Shown here: piece by piece, positions 19,690-31,559 of the stretch
Numbering within the stretch: position 1 is the stretch's first letter
How the letters are laid out: every line of letters starts with the position of its first letter
NCBI GenBank assembly: GCA_948567375.1
Contig: OX419757.1
Span: 35,712,001-35,776,000 of the forward strand
Length of the DNA stretch: 64,000 nt
Source of the DNA: Lunularia cruciata
Taxonomy: Eukaryota; Streptophyta; Marchantiopsida; Lunulariales; Lunulariaceae
Direction: 5' to 3'
The notes under the pieces: model-generated
Database searches by the model: none
What the model saw: the letters and a program-made list of their open reading frames with translations, nothing else
What the model was told of the DNA's origin: nothing
Translations under genes and position numbers: made by a program

Positions 19690-20620
19690 TAGCAACCATG
19701 GTGGCAATGCCAGAGGTTATCATTGCTATGCAACAAAAAATCAAGCACCTTACTCGATTGGTGGATGAATGAGATCATCAACAACAAGAGCACGTAGAGA
19801 AGGTACCAATTTGAGAAGGAGAAGATCAAATTCGATTGCCTAAAACCAAGGTATTTGAAGGCAAGAATCTCTTGGATGTAGTTGAGAATTTTTTGTTTGA
19901 TTGTGAACATTATTTTGAAGCTACCAATCTTCAAGATAAGTGGAAATAGATTCTCTTGGTTGCTAGCCAATTGGATGGAGTAGCAAAGCTATGGTGGCAA
20001 TTCTAAGTGGAGCAAGCCAATGGCAAATTGTTGCACCAATCTTGACGTAGGCAGAATTCAAGAGTGCAATAATTAGTAGATTCCAAGCTATAAATGCCAC
20101 ATGAGTTGCACCGGATAGGTTGGCAGAGTTGAAACATATTGGCTCTGATAGAATTTACATCATGCAATTTCAAAACACAATCATGCAAATTCTAGATATA
20201 CTAGAAGGTGAAGCTCTGGATCAATTTGTGAGGGGCTTGAAGTTAAGAACCAAATTAGAGGTAACCATGCAAGAGCCACAACACTTGGAGGAAGCCATGC
20301 GGTTGGCCAAAGTTTTGATTCCTTGGTTGCAACAACTTGGTCTTGACCTTGACCTCCACCTCCACCTCCACCTCCCCAGAACTTATTGATACAATACACA
20401 TGAGTGGAAGAGCTGGCACCAATGGAGATTGATGCAATTCAATGGAGATCACTTGGCATTGTAGGTAGAGAAAGGGTGCAACAAAATGGTGGTTGTTTTT
20501 ATTGTCCCCAATTGGGATATCGTATCATTGAATGTCCACTAAAGAATGGGGACCTCGACAAGTCACCCAAATGGAGTTTGTGGAGTAGAATGATCAGGGA
20601 AACAAGGAATCCCAATAGGA
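19690..20620 (+). pseudogene. Gag with CCHC-type zinc knuckle (family A)
   Basis: Retrotransposon gag. The capsid part at 19850-20290 shows KNLLDVVENF, a WKxILLVASQLDGVAKLWWQF region and, in the open segment 20120-20389, a stretch ending DQFVRGLKLRTKLEVTM, all features of the retrotrans-gag family. A Leu/Asp/His repeat made by CTCCAC units (20352-20376) follows. The zinc knuckle at about 20484-20545 reads CFYCPQLGYRIIEC, with Tyr in place of the His. It binds and packages element RNA. Several stops. Confidence 0.85.
20352..20376 (+). repeat. Short CTCCAC microsatellite inside gag
   Basis: Four near-perfect CTCCAC units encoding Leu-His repeats. The minus A copies show a non-expanded LDLDLH at the same place, so it is a local expansion in this copy. 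Confidence 0.75.
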
Positions 20621-20670
20621 GATTTCAAAATGCCTATTGGGAGCTTGATTAGTTCTAATAGATTGAAGGC

Positions 20671-21020
20671 TTGACCTTTGCAAGTTTACTGCACTTGCAA
20701 GGTACAATATCTAATTATGGTTGTAGGATTCTGGTTGATTCTAGAAGTTTAGAGCATTGCATGTCTATGCAATTAGCAAAGGAATTGGGTATTCCTATCA
20801 AGCTAGTAATTGGACATAGATTGATGATGGTAGATGGTAGAAATGGTTTTGCATACCGTACCTCACATCTTTTTACCTTCAAGATAGAAAGGAGTATTTG
20901 GAATGTATGAGGTTTGTAGTGGCACCTTTACACTATGATGTCATTCTAGGACTACCTTGGCTTGAACATCATAAGGTTCAATTTGATTGGACCCGACAAC
21001 AAATTCAAGTATGACACCAA
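20671..21020 (+). pseudogene. Retropepsin-like protease (family A)
   Basis: ILVDSRSLEHCMSMQLAKEL at the active site (Gly of D-S-G changed to Arg), ELGIPIKLVIG, then after a frameshift near 20905 DVILGLPWLEHHKVQFDW. Colinear with 919-1311. Confidence 0.85.
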
Positions 21021-21086
21021 GGTAAGAATTTCCAATTAGGTTGTCTGGCACCTTTGAGTAAGACACCTAAGGATAGTTAGTCCCAA

Positions 21087-21206
21087 GATGGGAAGTTTGT
21101 AACAAAAGCAACTATAGAGCAAGATTTGGAAGAAGAGAAGCACCAAGATGGGAAGTTTGTAAAGAAAGCAACCATAGAGCAAGCTTTGGAGGAAGATAAG
21201 TCTATT
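21087..21206 (+). repeat. Two 60-bp tandem units in the protease-RT spacer
   Basis: Units start at 21087 and 21147, both beginning GATGGGAAGTTTGT, and encode K-F-V-x-K-A-x-I-E-Q-x-L-E-E. Confidence 0.85.
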
Positions 21207-21331
21207 TTTGCAATGTGGATCAAGTTGATTGTACAAGGAGAATCTAAGGAGAGTTAGGAGCCTCATCTAGTAATGGTTGACCACATAGTTAAGGAGTTTG
21301 CAGACGTGTTTTTGGATGATTTGCCGAAAGG

Positions 21332-24300
21332 ATGATGATTAGTATAGATGATTTGTATATTTATTTTAACTTTTTCCTTATTTTATATGAAAGCTCACAT
21401 ATTCCAATCAGTTGATTATTTTCTTGAATGTCCAAATGAAATAGAACATTTCCCTTATTTGATGAAAGATTTTATAATCAGAATACTTAAGCTCTATCTA
21501 CTCTTGCAAGATTGCAAGCAAATTATAAATTTATTTATTTATTTATTATGATTTGAAAAAATTATACTTATCAAAATATTTAATATTTAATTAAAATTAT
21601 ATATATACATTTTTTACTATTGTACTGATTTGTTGTTGGTGTAATAGATAACTCGTTCATATAATACATAACAAAGCAGGAGTATAAATAGTGAGGCACC
21701 AATTTTTTCTCTCTTCAACATTCATTTATTAATCATAGATTAGGGGTATAACCTTTTCAATATTTGCAAGTTTCAAGATGAATTACTCATGTTGTTCCAT
21801 ACACACCAAAAGGAAATATCCTTTTTGGAAATTGTTTTCTACCAGGTTTTGAATTTCATATATTCTTTGTTAAAATCAAGTAGCTAATTATAATGATACA
21901 AAACATTCATAACACGTAATTTAGACTCTATGAAATTTTTCAATTAAATTTTTTAATAGCTTATTATTTTCTTTTTCATTTCAAAACTTGAGTTTTTGTA
22001 ATCAACATTGACCCGTAAAATCTAGTTATTATCACTTTCCCATTAATATCATTATTTTCACATCTTTTTATGAAATTTTAATATCCTTCTATACTCAATT
22101 TTTATTTTTATTTATTTAATTTAAAATCCATAAATTAGGGTTTTAAATATTTATACTAATTTTGATGTCCATAAATAGAGAAAGAATATCATCAATCCAA
22201 GGTAGAAGGTGTTCAAACAAAGAATTTTGTGGAAGATATGATATATGACAATATGATGATAAATCATATGAATATTTAACTCCCAAGTTTCAGGATATCA
22301 AGTCAGATATAAATAGGGAAAGAAACATCGTCGATATAATCTAGAAAAATTTCAACCAAGAAAGTTTATGTAAGATATAAGATGTGATAAAATAATGATT
22401 AAAGAATGTGAATACATAGAATATTTAGTTTGACGATATCAAGTCAAGTTTATAAAATAAAGTTTTGAAACATGATGAGATAAAAAGCTTTGATTTATTA
22501 TTCATTTATTGTATTGACTTTTTGGGAAGTTAAAATCACTCAAAACACATCTACAATGTAATAAGCAATGATTATAACTTCTGAAAATAAAGATATAATT
22601 TATTTCTTTGATATTATAAGTAAGAACTAACTGTTCTCTCCCCCATTTATCTATTTAATGGCATCATGCAAGGGGATAAATGGAGCAAGCTAAATTAACT
22701 TCTATTCAAGTCATGTAAGTTTAATGATAGTTTTCAAAAGTAGTCAAACAAGTAATGATATTTCAAAAGATTAATGTCATTATCCAAAATTAATTCATGA
22801 AATAATTCAAATTCTTCTCATAATATAGAAAAATTTTATATATAGTTTTCTTTGAAATGAATATCAAAATCATATATATATATTATAAGCATTCTTCATA
22901 TCAACCAAATATATTGAGATATTATAATGAGTGGTAATGGAGAACAAACCAAGTATGTTTGAGATGATTATAATGAAACAGTTATAGCTTTAGTTGAAAA
23001 TCCTAAAGAGATAGATAATATCTAACATTACAAAGTTAAACATAGAAAAAGAAAATCAGAAAAGCTGAAATTAAATATCATTAAAGTTTTATACATAGCA
23101 ATTGTTATGTTTATATGATTCCTTTATTAAGGGTCTTACGACGTCTAGTATGAAGAAAAATTATACTATGTAAGAGAAACATTGGGAATTTAGAAGATAT
23201 CTTAAGTTTGATCTTTACACTCTTATTTTTTAAGAAAAGACTAAGAAGGCTAAACTAATAATAAAAAGTTATTTATTGAGAAATATATTATGAATATAAA
23301 AATGAGTGCTTAAGTATAAAGCAGCTAGAGTATATTGTATATTTTTTAATAGAAAGCACCATCATAATTTTCTAATCATTTTTTCACAATCTCTTTTAGA
23401 TTTTTGCACTAAGAATATTCTTTATATGTAATTTAGAAAAAATTAATAACATTTATTTTATAAAAATTTTATATTAATGACCATATATGATAAAATTAGT
23501 AGAAGTATTTGAGTTATTTGAGTATCAAACGTTGTAGATAGATTAAAGTGCATATGCAGGATTTATATGCATCAATAATTGATATATGTGTAGGAGTTAT
23601 TGATTATGACAACAAGTGTGAGAAACACACATGATTGATTGTTGTATATGTATACAAATCTGAAGAAACATTTCGATAAGGTTGTTTGAAGGAATAATAT
23701 AAATAAATTCAAGTAGATGGAACATGAAGTGAGAAGTAGATAAGTAAGTACATATGAGAAATAACACGTGTTCTGATCAATTAGTCCAATAATAAAAACA
23801 AGGTGAAACTCATGAAGAGCATTTGTTTTATTTCAGAAGGAAGGTGAAAATTCATCACATGAAGTGTGCTCTAAACCAAGTATTATTAACCTAAATTTGG
23901 ACCTTGAAAGTTGTGGATTTTTTAGTTTATTTCTCAAAGATTGGATGGAAAGAGTACTAGTTCTTGTGCAAGACGTTATGAGAAGTAAGGATCCCGCTAG
24001 TAAAGATTTTTGTGGATATCTATATAAGTGTAAGCCATGTTCCTAGATATCGAGTGACGGAAGAAGGTCTATGGAATTCTTAGGGCACCAAAGATGATAA
24101 TTATTTAGCTAGCTAAATCTAATCATTGATAAGTCATATATGAGAAAATTACACTAGATCACAAGAGAAGTAGAATCTTACCATCACAAGAGAATTAGAT
24201 TGTGCAGTCACAAAGCAAAGAATTTTTTTGAAGTTCTTTCAACTATTTATGATGGTCTTTGAAGGGAAGAAACCTTGTTGCTTGTAAGGATTTAAGTTGC

Positions 24301-25500
24301 AATGATTGTCAAACAACCCTTTACATAATTTGTGTGAGAACTATGGAAACTTAGGTTTATATATGTAGAGAAAGATTTCCAAGACAAAGTGCATAAAGAA
24401 ATCGCTCTAAGCGACGTACTTAATCATGTTTGGATTCTAAACATAGGACTTTTAGTTTTCAAACTTGAATCAAAGCTAACATGGGATGGACTATCTGTGG
24501 GTTTTTGTTGTCTTTTAGATTGCTTCAAGAAGAACTTACTCAAGCCTTTCTTTGTCTAGATTCTGGGGGAGTACCTTTGCAGATAGGTGATTGTACCTAA
24601 ATAAGTTGGAGTTTGATTCATTAGCTTGATTCATATTTCATTATAAAAATAAATTATTGAAGCCTTGATTCTTGACTCAAGATTTTTTGTTGGTAATATT
24701 TCAATTCCATTATATTTTATGATGGAGAACATTGTGCACTTGATACATTTGTAAGCTCATTGACATACATTGTAAATGTATGATCAGTCAAGTAAACTTC
24801 TTTGTTGTTTTGGAACTTCTACATGGAGTATGCTTGCTTAATTTACTAAAGTGACAAACCTCTTTTTCTTTAGCAAGAATAAAAGAATAATTAGAAACTA
24901 GGTAACTTGCACTTGGTTGCTATCCATGAGTGTGGTTAGCAAGAAAAAAAGGTGTAATCTGTAACTAAGTAACTTACCCATGGTTGTTATCCATGATTGT
25001 AGCTAGCTAGCGGTTCAAACTTGGGATTCAAACTTAGAGTAAGAAGTTGTGAATTTCTTCCTAAATTAAAATATATTTTAAAAAGAGTACATATTTCATG
25101 TACTGTAGAATTTTGAGAGTAAATTTTATAAAGGAATTGGTAGTTAAGTATAGCTTTATGTAGATTCCGAAAGGCATTGTTAAAGCTAAACGGAAACTAT
25201 GTCATCATACAAGAAAACACTTGAAGAGAACATATCATCCAAGAAAGGTATGTACGGAAGTAATTTATATTTGTTGCTATCTGTAACTTGGTTATTTAGT
25301 CTTTGCACTCCAGATTTCTGGTTTGGTGATCCAGACTGGTATAGTCTGAGATTGGGTATTCATACTTAAAAACACTTAAAGACAATAGATCACTCAAAAA
25401 TATATATATTTGAGGATAAAGTATATGTTGATAAATTAATGACCAATAACCTGGTCAATAGTTTTATAATTCATACTTTGCATTCTGCATTTATGAATGG
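21332..25500. other. AT-rich region without recognisable gene
   Basis: Strongly AT-rich sequence with runs such as TTTATTTATTTATTTAT (21531) and many short A/T tracts. There is no open frame above about 67 codons and nothing similar to families A-C. It may be an old host intergenic spacer or the remains of very old elements. Confidence 0.6.
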
Positions 25501-25664
25501 GTGATACTACGATAACACTCTCTCTGATACACCTGTGTTATGAAGGCTTGGATTCATTCAAGTGTCAAAAAGTGAAAAAAAAAACCATGGCCCTCCATGA
25601 GTGAATAACTCTAAGATTGGTTTTCCCTAGATATTTAAAGACCCATCAAGATGGCTCTTTAAAG

Positions 25665-25698
25665 GAAGATGGCCTGCATCAAGATGCAGGCAATCTTC
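25665..25698. repeat. Short near-perfect inverted repeat
   Basis: 16-bp arms (25665-25680 and 25683-25698) with one mismatch and a 2-base loop; the inner GCCTGCATC/GATGCAGGC is perfect. Confidence 0.8.
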
Positions 25699-27569
25699 AT
25701 TCACTCCTCAGGATATGAATTCACTCTTAGCACGAACTTTGCACGTGGCACCGTCCTCCTTCGATCTATACTTTTCGGTCTTCTTTTAGTTCTGGATGCA
25801 TTGACCTTTTTCTCCTTCCCGTTCCGATCTTTCCTTAGATTAGATTAGAATAGATTAGATTTCTTTTATCTCTTCAAAACACTAGTTCCGGAATTGGAAA
25901 AAAAGGAGAAAAACACTAGTTTTGGAAATGGGGAGAATCACAGTAGGTTTCAGTAATACACAAGAATGAAATAAAATTTTATATAAAGTTATTTCACACC
26001 CCAAAAAGTATTGCAGGAATCCACTTTTTATATGAAGTAGGAACGAATGATCCCAAATTAGTCCTCAAGCTCATGTTACTATCTTTCGGAGATAGGAAGA
26101 ATTGAAATTGTAGCTAAACCTTGATTAAATAAGCTAGTTGGAATTCGAAAGAGTAGACACTCTCGTTACGGAAGCAGCATCTGCTTCGCCAATAAAACGA
26201 TGTTACTTTCACTCCCTTTGTAGGTACCAGAAATCTGTCCTTTGTGAGTTTCTTGTAACAACTGTACTTTATCCATTTTGTCTTATTCGCCTATAGATTG
26301 GACCAGGTCCACGATAGGTGTGCGGTGGTGACATGAAGCATTTCTTGTGCAGAGATATGTTTTACAAAACTGAATATTTCTCCAACTTTCATGTTTTATA
26401 GTCTTATATATCTAAATAGTAGATGTAAGACTAAACAGTTGTCTCCTTCGCCGATAGTTCAGATTTCGTTCGATAACAAACAAGCTTGTATTCATTTATT
26501 GGAGAATCAACTATGACTTATGCTTCTGAATATTCTATTCCTATATTCGTATATATGTAATGGAGATAAACCAAGGACATTTAAACAAGATTCCTACCGC
26601 AAGTTAGGAAAGAATTCTGACAAATCATGTGAACTGCAAGAAAAGTTCTGGCCATAGTTTCGCCCATGTGTGTAGCTTATGGGTGTCTTTGACAGTAACC
26701 TCCCCTGGTCATGAGCTAGCATAGCCCACCTTCTCGGGCATGAAGTAGGTTTTGGTCATCATCTTTTGCTTTCCATGGATTTAGACACTTGTGTCAAGCT
26801 GGATTTCACGGCAGTCTGGATTAAAACACGTCAATTTTCTCGGTGCACTCTATCCAGCCTATAATGTTCTCGATCAAACCTACGAGATTTGAAGCCAATG
26901 GTGCCCTTCGGTGCCATAAAGCTGTATAAATCATTATGGTATTTGGTTTCATAAACCAATGAATAAAATAATGTCTTGGGATGCTTTACTAGAATCTTCT
27001 ACTTTTCATGCTAATCTGAGTGGTTGGTTTCATGAAATTTGGTCTTTAGGTCGCTCAAGCAGCGCAAGGCAAGGGTCGCAGCAAGCTTTTTGTGCAAAAG
27101 TCTATCTCCCTATAGAACTCCAGAGTAGAACATCCATACACACTTTCCTCCACTAAATGACAGACGCTTTTCAAGCATAGTTACCCCTCACGCGCTTCCT
27201 TGGCTAGTCTTACGTAGTAGAAGTAAGGGTAAGGTGACCTGGGGAACGGGCAGTCACAGGTTACTTATAACCAGAGGTTTCTCTTGATTCTAGGTGATTG
27301 TAAAGTGTTAAGAGTAGAAGGAGTATGAGCAAGTAAATCTTATTAATTTCCATGGCCAATTCTATAGAGCTATAATTCTTGAGGTAGGAAATATTGTTGG
27401 AGACGCACTTTTCGAAAAAATCTCATAGCCATCGCAAGATACCCATTTTGCCCTACAGAAGGATGGAGTACCCAAGTGCTCTAAAACAAGCTCTATTATC
27501 TAGCTACTTTCAAAGAATGTTATATAGCTAGACTAAGACAAGTGGGGAAAAGGCGACCAAGTAGAGAAC

Positions 27570-27630
27570 ACGAAGGATGGAAGACCCCATCAAGCCATAC
27601 AAGGGAGAAACAAAAAAGGTAAAATGGGGC
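27570..27630 (+). repeat. Dispersed block also present in the A LTR at 6331-6400
   Basis: The sequence around GAAGACCCCATCAAGCC and TACAAGGGAGA is shared in reverse orientation with bases 6331-6400, with few mismatches over roughly 55 bp. It lies outside any element here. Confidence 0.65.
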
Positions 27631-28013
27631 TAGGCCACAATAGAGTCTATATGAGAAATCTGCACTACTGCACCTAAGATATCCGAGCTATGCAAGTCGT
27701 ATGGTCTACAAACAACTAAAGCATCCAAAGAAGCATCACCTAGTGGAATTGCTCTCTTATGGATTGCACCAGCCACTGCGCTCTGTAGAGCAATGGACAC
27801 ACGCTGCCTAAAATATGCTGCAAAGTTTGAGAGTGAGAGTGGTACCCCTGGCACCTAACATGATAAGCTCTAGCGCACTCCCTGACAAATGTGTTTGACT
27901 AAGACAAGTTAGGTTTGCACTTCTTCAATATCAATTGAGGATGTCATGCGATTTGGCTCTTAACTAAGTTACATCATCTTAACTTTGCCGTTTTTCCTTA
28001 CCTTTGCCAATTT

Positions 28014-28203
28014 TCTCTATGTGCTTAAAAGGAAACCTTATAGTTCTCTTCATGTGTTTAAAAGGAAACCTTATATAATAGAGGGTTTCAAATTTAGAAA
28101 ATAAGGAATCTTTACAAAGTGACCCTAACGGTTCTCTCCATGTGTTTAAAAGGAACTCTTATACAATGGAGGGTTCCAAATTTAGAAATAAGGAATCTTT
28201 ATG
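28014..28203 (+). repeat. Three direct repeats of a TTTAAAAGGAAACCTTATA unit
   Basis: A partial unit at 28014-28043, a fuller one at 28043-28115 and a third at 28130-28203 share TAAAAGGAAACCTTATA, GAGGGTTTCAAATTTAGAAA and ATAAGGAATCTTTA-type segments with a few substitutions. Confidence 0.8.
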
Positions 28204-28854
28204 GAATTGGATCACTTATGTAAAGATTTTTAGAAGACCCCGTAAAGATTTTGCAGCAATCTCGCATAGAAAAGGAAATTGAGATTGTACATCTCCCATA
28301 AATAGTTATTACGTGATTATAAAGGTCTATTCAGATCATATGTACGTAATTAGTTGTGAGTTAAGAGGAAAAAATAAAAAATAAAATTTTTAATGATAAT
28401 AATAATAATGAAGCCTTTGCAGATTGTACCACATGCTAATTGTCTTTAGGAGATTATGACACATGAAATTTAACATTTGAATCTGCACATTTCAAAAAGA
28501 AGGAAGACTTTTGCCTAAACCAATTCACTCCCAAAAAAAAACTCACTCCCTTCTTTTTCTTTCACATGAAAGAATTGTTCGTGCTGCTATCAAGAGAATG
28601 GGAATTTAGCAAATGAATGGTCTGCATTGAAATCAAGAGTGGTTTTTAGCACATATTCTTGTTGGTGAATTGATTTATTTTGGTAGAGTTTCAAGGTTCC
28701 ACACACAAATGTGTAATTTTACCCACCAAAGTTTTTTGTTAAATTTATAAGAATGTGCATTGTCACCCAACCATAGCATACTCCTTTCATATTCTCTCTT
28801 TGGTAGAAATTTTGTTAACTCACATGTCTCCTACTATCATTCTTTCTGTTCCCC

Positions 28855-29331
28855 TTGGGTGTCTCAATTCAGCTCCAAGTGGGTCGGCTCAAAGTGATGG
28901 ATTCTCTTGAGTATGGTATTTTCAATCTCTTCTCAATGATTGCATTGCCTTCTTTGTCTCTTTCAAAACCTTTGCCAATGAGTTTGGGATTGAGGTCAAG
29001 AAGTAGAGGTAAACCTAAATCTAACAATAACAAAGATATATTCAAGATGGTTGCTCATCATTATGCATAAATTTTGGATTATCTTGATGATCCCAAACAC
29101 TTCAATCAGATTCATGGGCGCTCTTGCAAGCAACAAGTACAAAGGAGCATTGCTTTTAGTATGATTGCCATATTTCTTGTGAATTTTGGGAGGGAATTTC
29201 CTTGTACCATTATTGGAGATAGATTGAGCAAGAAATGGGGTAGATATATGAAGTCTTACAAAATCACTAGAGTTTGGAAGGATAAATGCACTAGAGAAAG
29301 ACTTGAAATGTGGATTTAAACCTATAGATGA
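28855..29331 (+). pseudogene. Unrecognised coding-like segment
   Basis: Two adjacent open segments (28855-29070, 71 codons; 29074-29319, 81 codons). In the frame at 29069-29319 the residues include DYLDDPKHFNQIHGRSCKQQ and TIIGDRLSKKWGRYMKSYK, basic and with a plausible protein-like composition, but I do not recognise the family. It could be an old transposon gene or chance. Confidence 0.3.
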
Positions 29332-30099
29332 GATGTCAAATTCCATGTGTCCTTATTTCCATAGGATGGATGTTATGTTTGGATGTGAGTTAACATATCT
29401 ACTTGTGTTGTTGTAAGTTTGGGGTTGGAAAAGAAGCGAATATGAGTATCAATGGGGCAAAGTGAGTGCATTGGAATAAGATCTCACGTGAAAATCTAGG
29501 AAGAAGAAAAGAAAGAGTTGATAGATGACATCCTTGTGTCAAGTATTAGCAAAATATGTCCTAGTGCCTTTGAATTTGGAGAGAATACTAAGCAAGCATT
29601 AGAAGAAGAGAATCTATTTCTTGATGATTCTCAACTTGGCGTGAAAGATGTTGCTATGAATGAGTTCATTCAAAGCAAGGAAAGTACATGAGAAGAAGAA
29701 CTGAAAGATTCATACCTTGAGAAAGAAGGAGTAAAAAGGCCATGCATTTTCCAAGAAGGAATGAAAGATTGGGATGAAGGATGAGAAGGCAAATCTAATT
29801 TGTTGAAACATCAAGAAGCAAAAGGTTTGGATAGAGAATCAAGAAACAGGAAGAAGGTTATTGAAGCCTATATAAAATTGGCATCCACAATAGTAGCTTT
29901 TTTTGCAAGATCTTGTTCACTAAGCTAAATTAAAGAGCAAGGCTTTGGAAGCACAAGAGATATGTAATTTAGCAAAGATAGAACCTTATAAATTAGCAAA
30001 GATAAAGAAACCAAGAGCAAAGGTAGAAGTAAAGAAAATGATGATGTTTGAGAAACTAAGACATAAATTAGAGAAACTTTGATTCAAGGAGAAGGAGGT
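29332..30099 (+). other. Purine-rich sequence, no recognised gene
   Basis: Rich in GAAGAAGA and AAAGAA runs on the plus strand. It would translate to short Lys/Glu-rich pieces with frequent stops. It ends in AAGGAGAAGGAGGT (30086-30099), which resembles a polypurine tract directly before the B LTR. Confidence 0.45.
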
Positions 30100-30691
30100 T
30101 GTAATATAAGCAACTAGACATATTATCTAGAGGTCAAAATTGGCTTAGTAACACCTAGAAGGATGTTATGTACAATGGGCTAGGTAGATTAGAGAGAGGT
30201 GTCACCAAAAGAGTACTTTTACTAATAGTGCAGAAGCCAAAAATAGCCTGAAAACTTAAGAGCTAATTTTAGAGGCCTAAATGGATGAATTAGTCCTTGA
30301 AAACAGACAAATTACCTCCCCTCAATGGTGTAAAGGCTTGCCTTATCCCACTTATGATTTGTCTTGTCAAGAGCTTTCCAACGGTACCTCACCCATGCAA
30401 TTTTGAGCTCCCTATAAGAAGATTCCCTAAAGATTCTCTTACCGTTTGACCAACTAGATAGGACAAGGACTGACATGTCACCCATCCAAACAACTAATCC
30501 AAGGATTGAGCTTGCTGACAGGTCACCAATCCATGTATCTAATCCAAGGGTGGAGCTTCCTTTGAGAGGATCCTCTTTGCTATATAATAAAGAGAAGGTG
30601 CTCCTTTGGGGCATCATAGGATTGAGTGTGAAACCTGTGTTTTCTCTCTTGTATCTCTCTTGGAGAGTTCTCTTGTCCTCAAAGTATTACA
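30100..30691 (+). repeat. LTR, family B short form (592 bp)
   Basis: TGTAATATAAGCAACTAGACATA...AAAGTATTACA, similar to 42507-43080 and 48200-48789. TATA box TATATAATAA at 30581-30590. It has a single copy of the unit that is duplicated in long-form B LTRs. Confidence 0.9.
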
Positions 30692-30692
30692 A

Positions 30693-30704
30693 TGGTATCA
30701 GAGC
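30693..30704 (+). other. Primer-binding site (initiator tRNA-Met), exact
   Basis: TGGTATCAGAGC, one base after the LTR, then the B leader GGGTGTTTTAATCCAAGAG. Confidence 0.95.
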
Positions 30705-30856
30705 GGGTGTTTTAATCCAAGAGAGTGGATCACCCCTCTTGGAAGAGCATGAGCTACTAAAATTGAGTAATTTGAGGTGGAGAACATAGTACAATTGTTA
30801 GACTTGGGAAGTGCTTTAGAGAGCGGATGGGATGAACACACCGGGAGGAAATTTTT

Positions 30857-31258
30857 TTGCACCAATTCCCAGTAGGAGATTTCAAGCCACCTATTAGGAA
30901 CTTGATTAGTTCCAATGGGATCAAAAGCTCAACCTATACAAGCTTGCTTCACTTGCAAGATATAATATCTTATTATGGTTGTAAAATCTTGGTTGATTTT
31001 GGAAGTTCAGAAAATTACTTGTCCATGCAATTAACAAAAGAATTATGTTTTACTATCAAGCTAGTAATTGGAAGTAGATTGATGATGGTGGATGGTAGAA
31101 AGGGTTTTGCGTTCCGTACCTTGCATCCTATTATCTTCAAGATTGGGAAAGAGTATTTGGAGTGTATGGGGTTTGTAGTGGCACCTCTACACTATGATGT
31201 CATTCTAGGTCTATCTTGGCTTGAATGTCATAAGGTTCAATTTGATTGGAACCAATGA
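30857..31258 (+). pseudogene. Retropepsin-like protease (family A) in the chimera
   Basis: A 133-codon open segment, the longest protease frame of family A here: KILVDFGSSENYLSMQLTKE at the active site (Phe in place of Ser/Thr), then FKIGKEYLECMGFVVAPL and DVILGLSWLECHKVQFDW. It processes the polyprotein. It begins right after the B/A switch point, with no gag in front. Confidence 0.85.
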
Positions 31259-31346
31259 AAAATTCAAGTACAACACCACGGTAGAAAATTTCTGATTAGG
31301 TTGTTTGGCACCTCTAAGTAAGACACCTAAGAATAGTCAAGCCCAA

Positions 31347-31525
31347 GATGAGAAGTTTGTCAAGAAGGCAGCCATAGATCAAGCTTTGGAGGAATATGAG
31401 TCCCAAGATGAGAAATGTGTTAGTGAAGTAGCCATAGAGCAAGCTTTGGAGAAAGATGAGTCCAAGATGGGAAATTTGTCAATGAAGCAACCATAAAGCA
31501 AGCTTTGGAGGAAGATAAGTCTATT
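31347..31525 (+). repeat. Three 60-bp tandem units in the protease-RT spacer
   Basis: Units start at 31347, 31407 and 31466 (the third is shifted by a 1-bp deletion, which breaks the frame). Each encodes a 20-residue K-F-V-x-K-A-x-I-x-Q-A-L-E repeat. Confidence 0.9.
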
Positions 31526-31559
31526 TTTGCAATGTAGATCAAGCAGATTGTGCTTTGAG

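Larger units (their letters stand above)
19012..21331 (+). mobile_element. Family A Ty3/gypsy retrotransposon, 5' part (LTR, gag, protease), plus strand
   Basis: 5' LTR, primer site, gag with zinc knuckle, protease and two spacer repeats. It stops after the pre-RT residues DLPKG at about 21331, where AT-rich unrelated sequence begins. RT to 3' LTR is missing. There is no second LTR at the truncation point, so this is a deletion or rearrangement end, not an insertion. Confidence 0.88.
25501..27900. other. Region of higher GC, unidentified, possibly old organellar insert
   Basis: Composition shifts from AT-rich to near-balanced around 25.6 kb and back after 27.9 kb. Phrases such as the CTTACGTAGTAGAAGTAAGG region (27209) have the feel of plant mitochondrial DNA, but I recognise no organellar gene. 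The 74-codon minus frame at 27630-27854 has no motif I know. Confidence 0.3.

Noticed and set aside
20352-20376. CTCCAC repeat as a regulatory or minisatellite array.
   Set aside because: Only four units, inside gag, and reading as Leu-His codons. A minor slippage expansion.
27630-27854. 74-codon minus frame with a protein-like composition.
   Set aside because: No motif, no neighbours and no second copy. Insufficient evidence for a gene.
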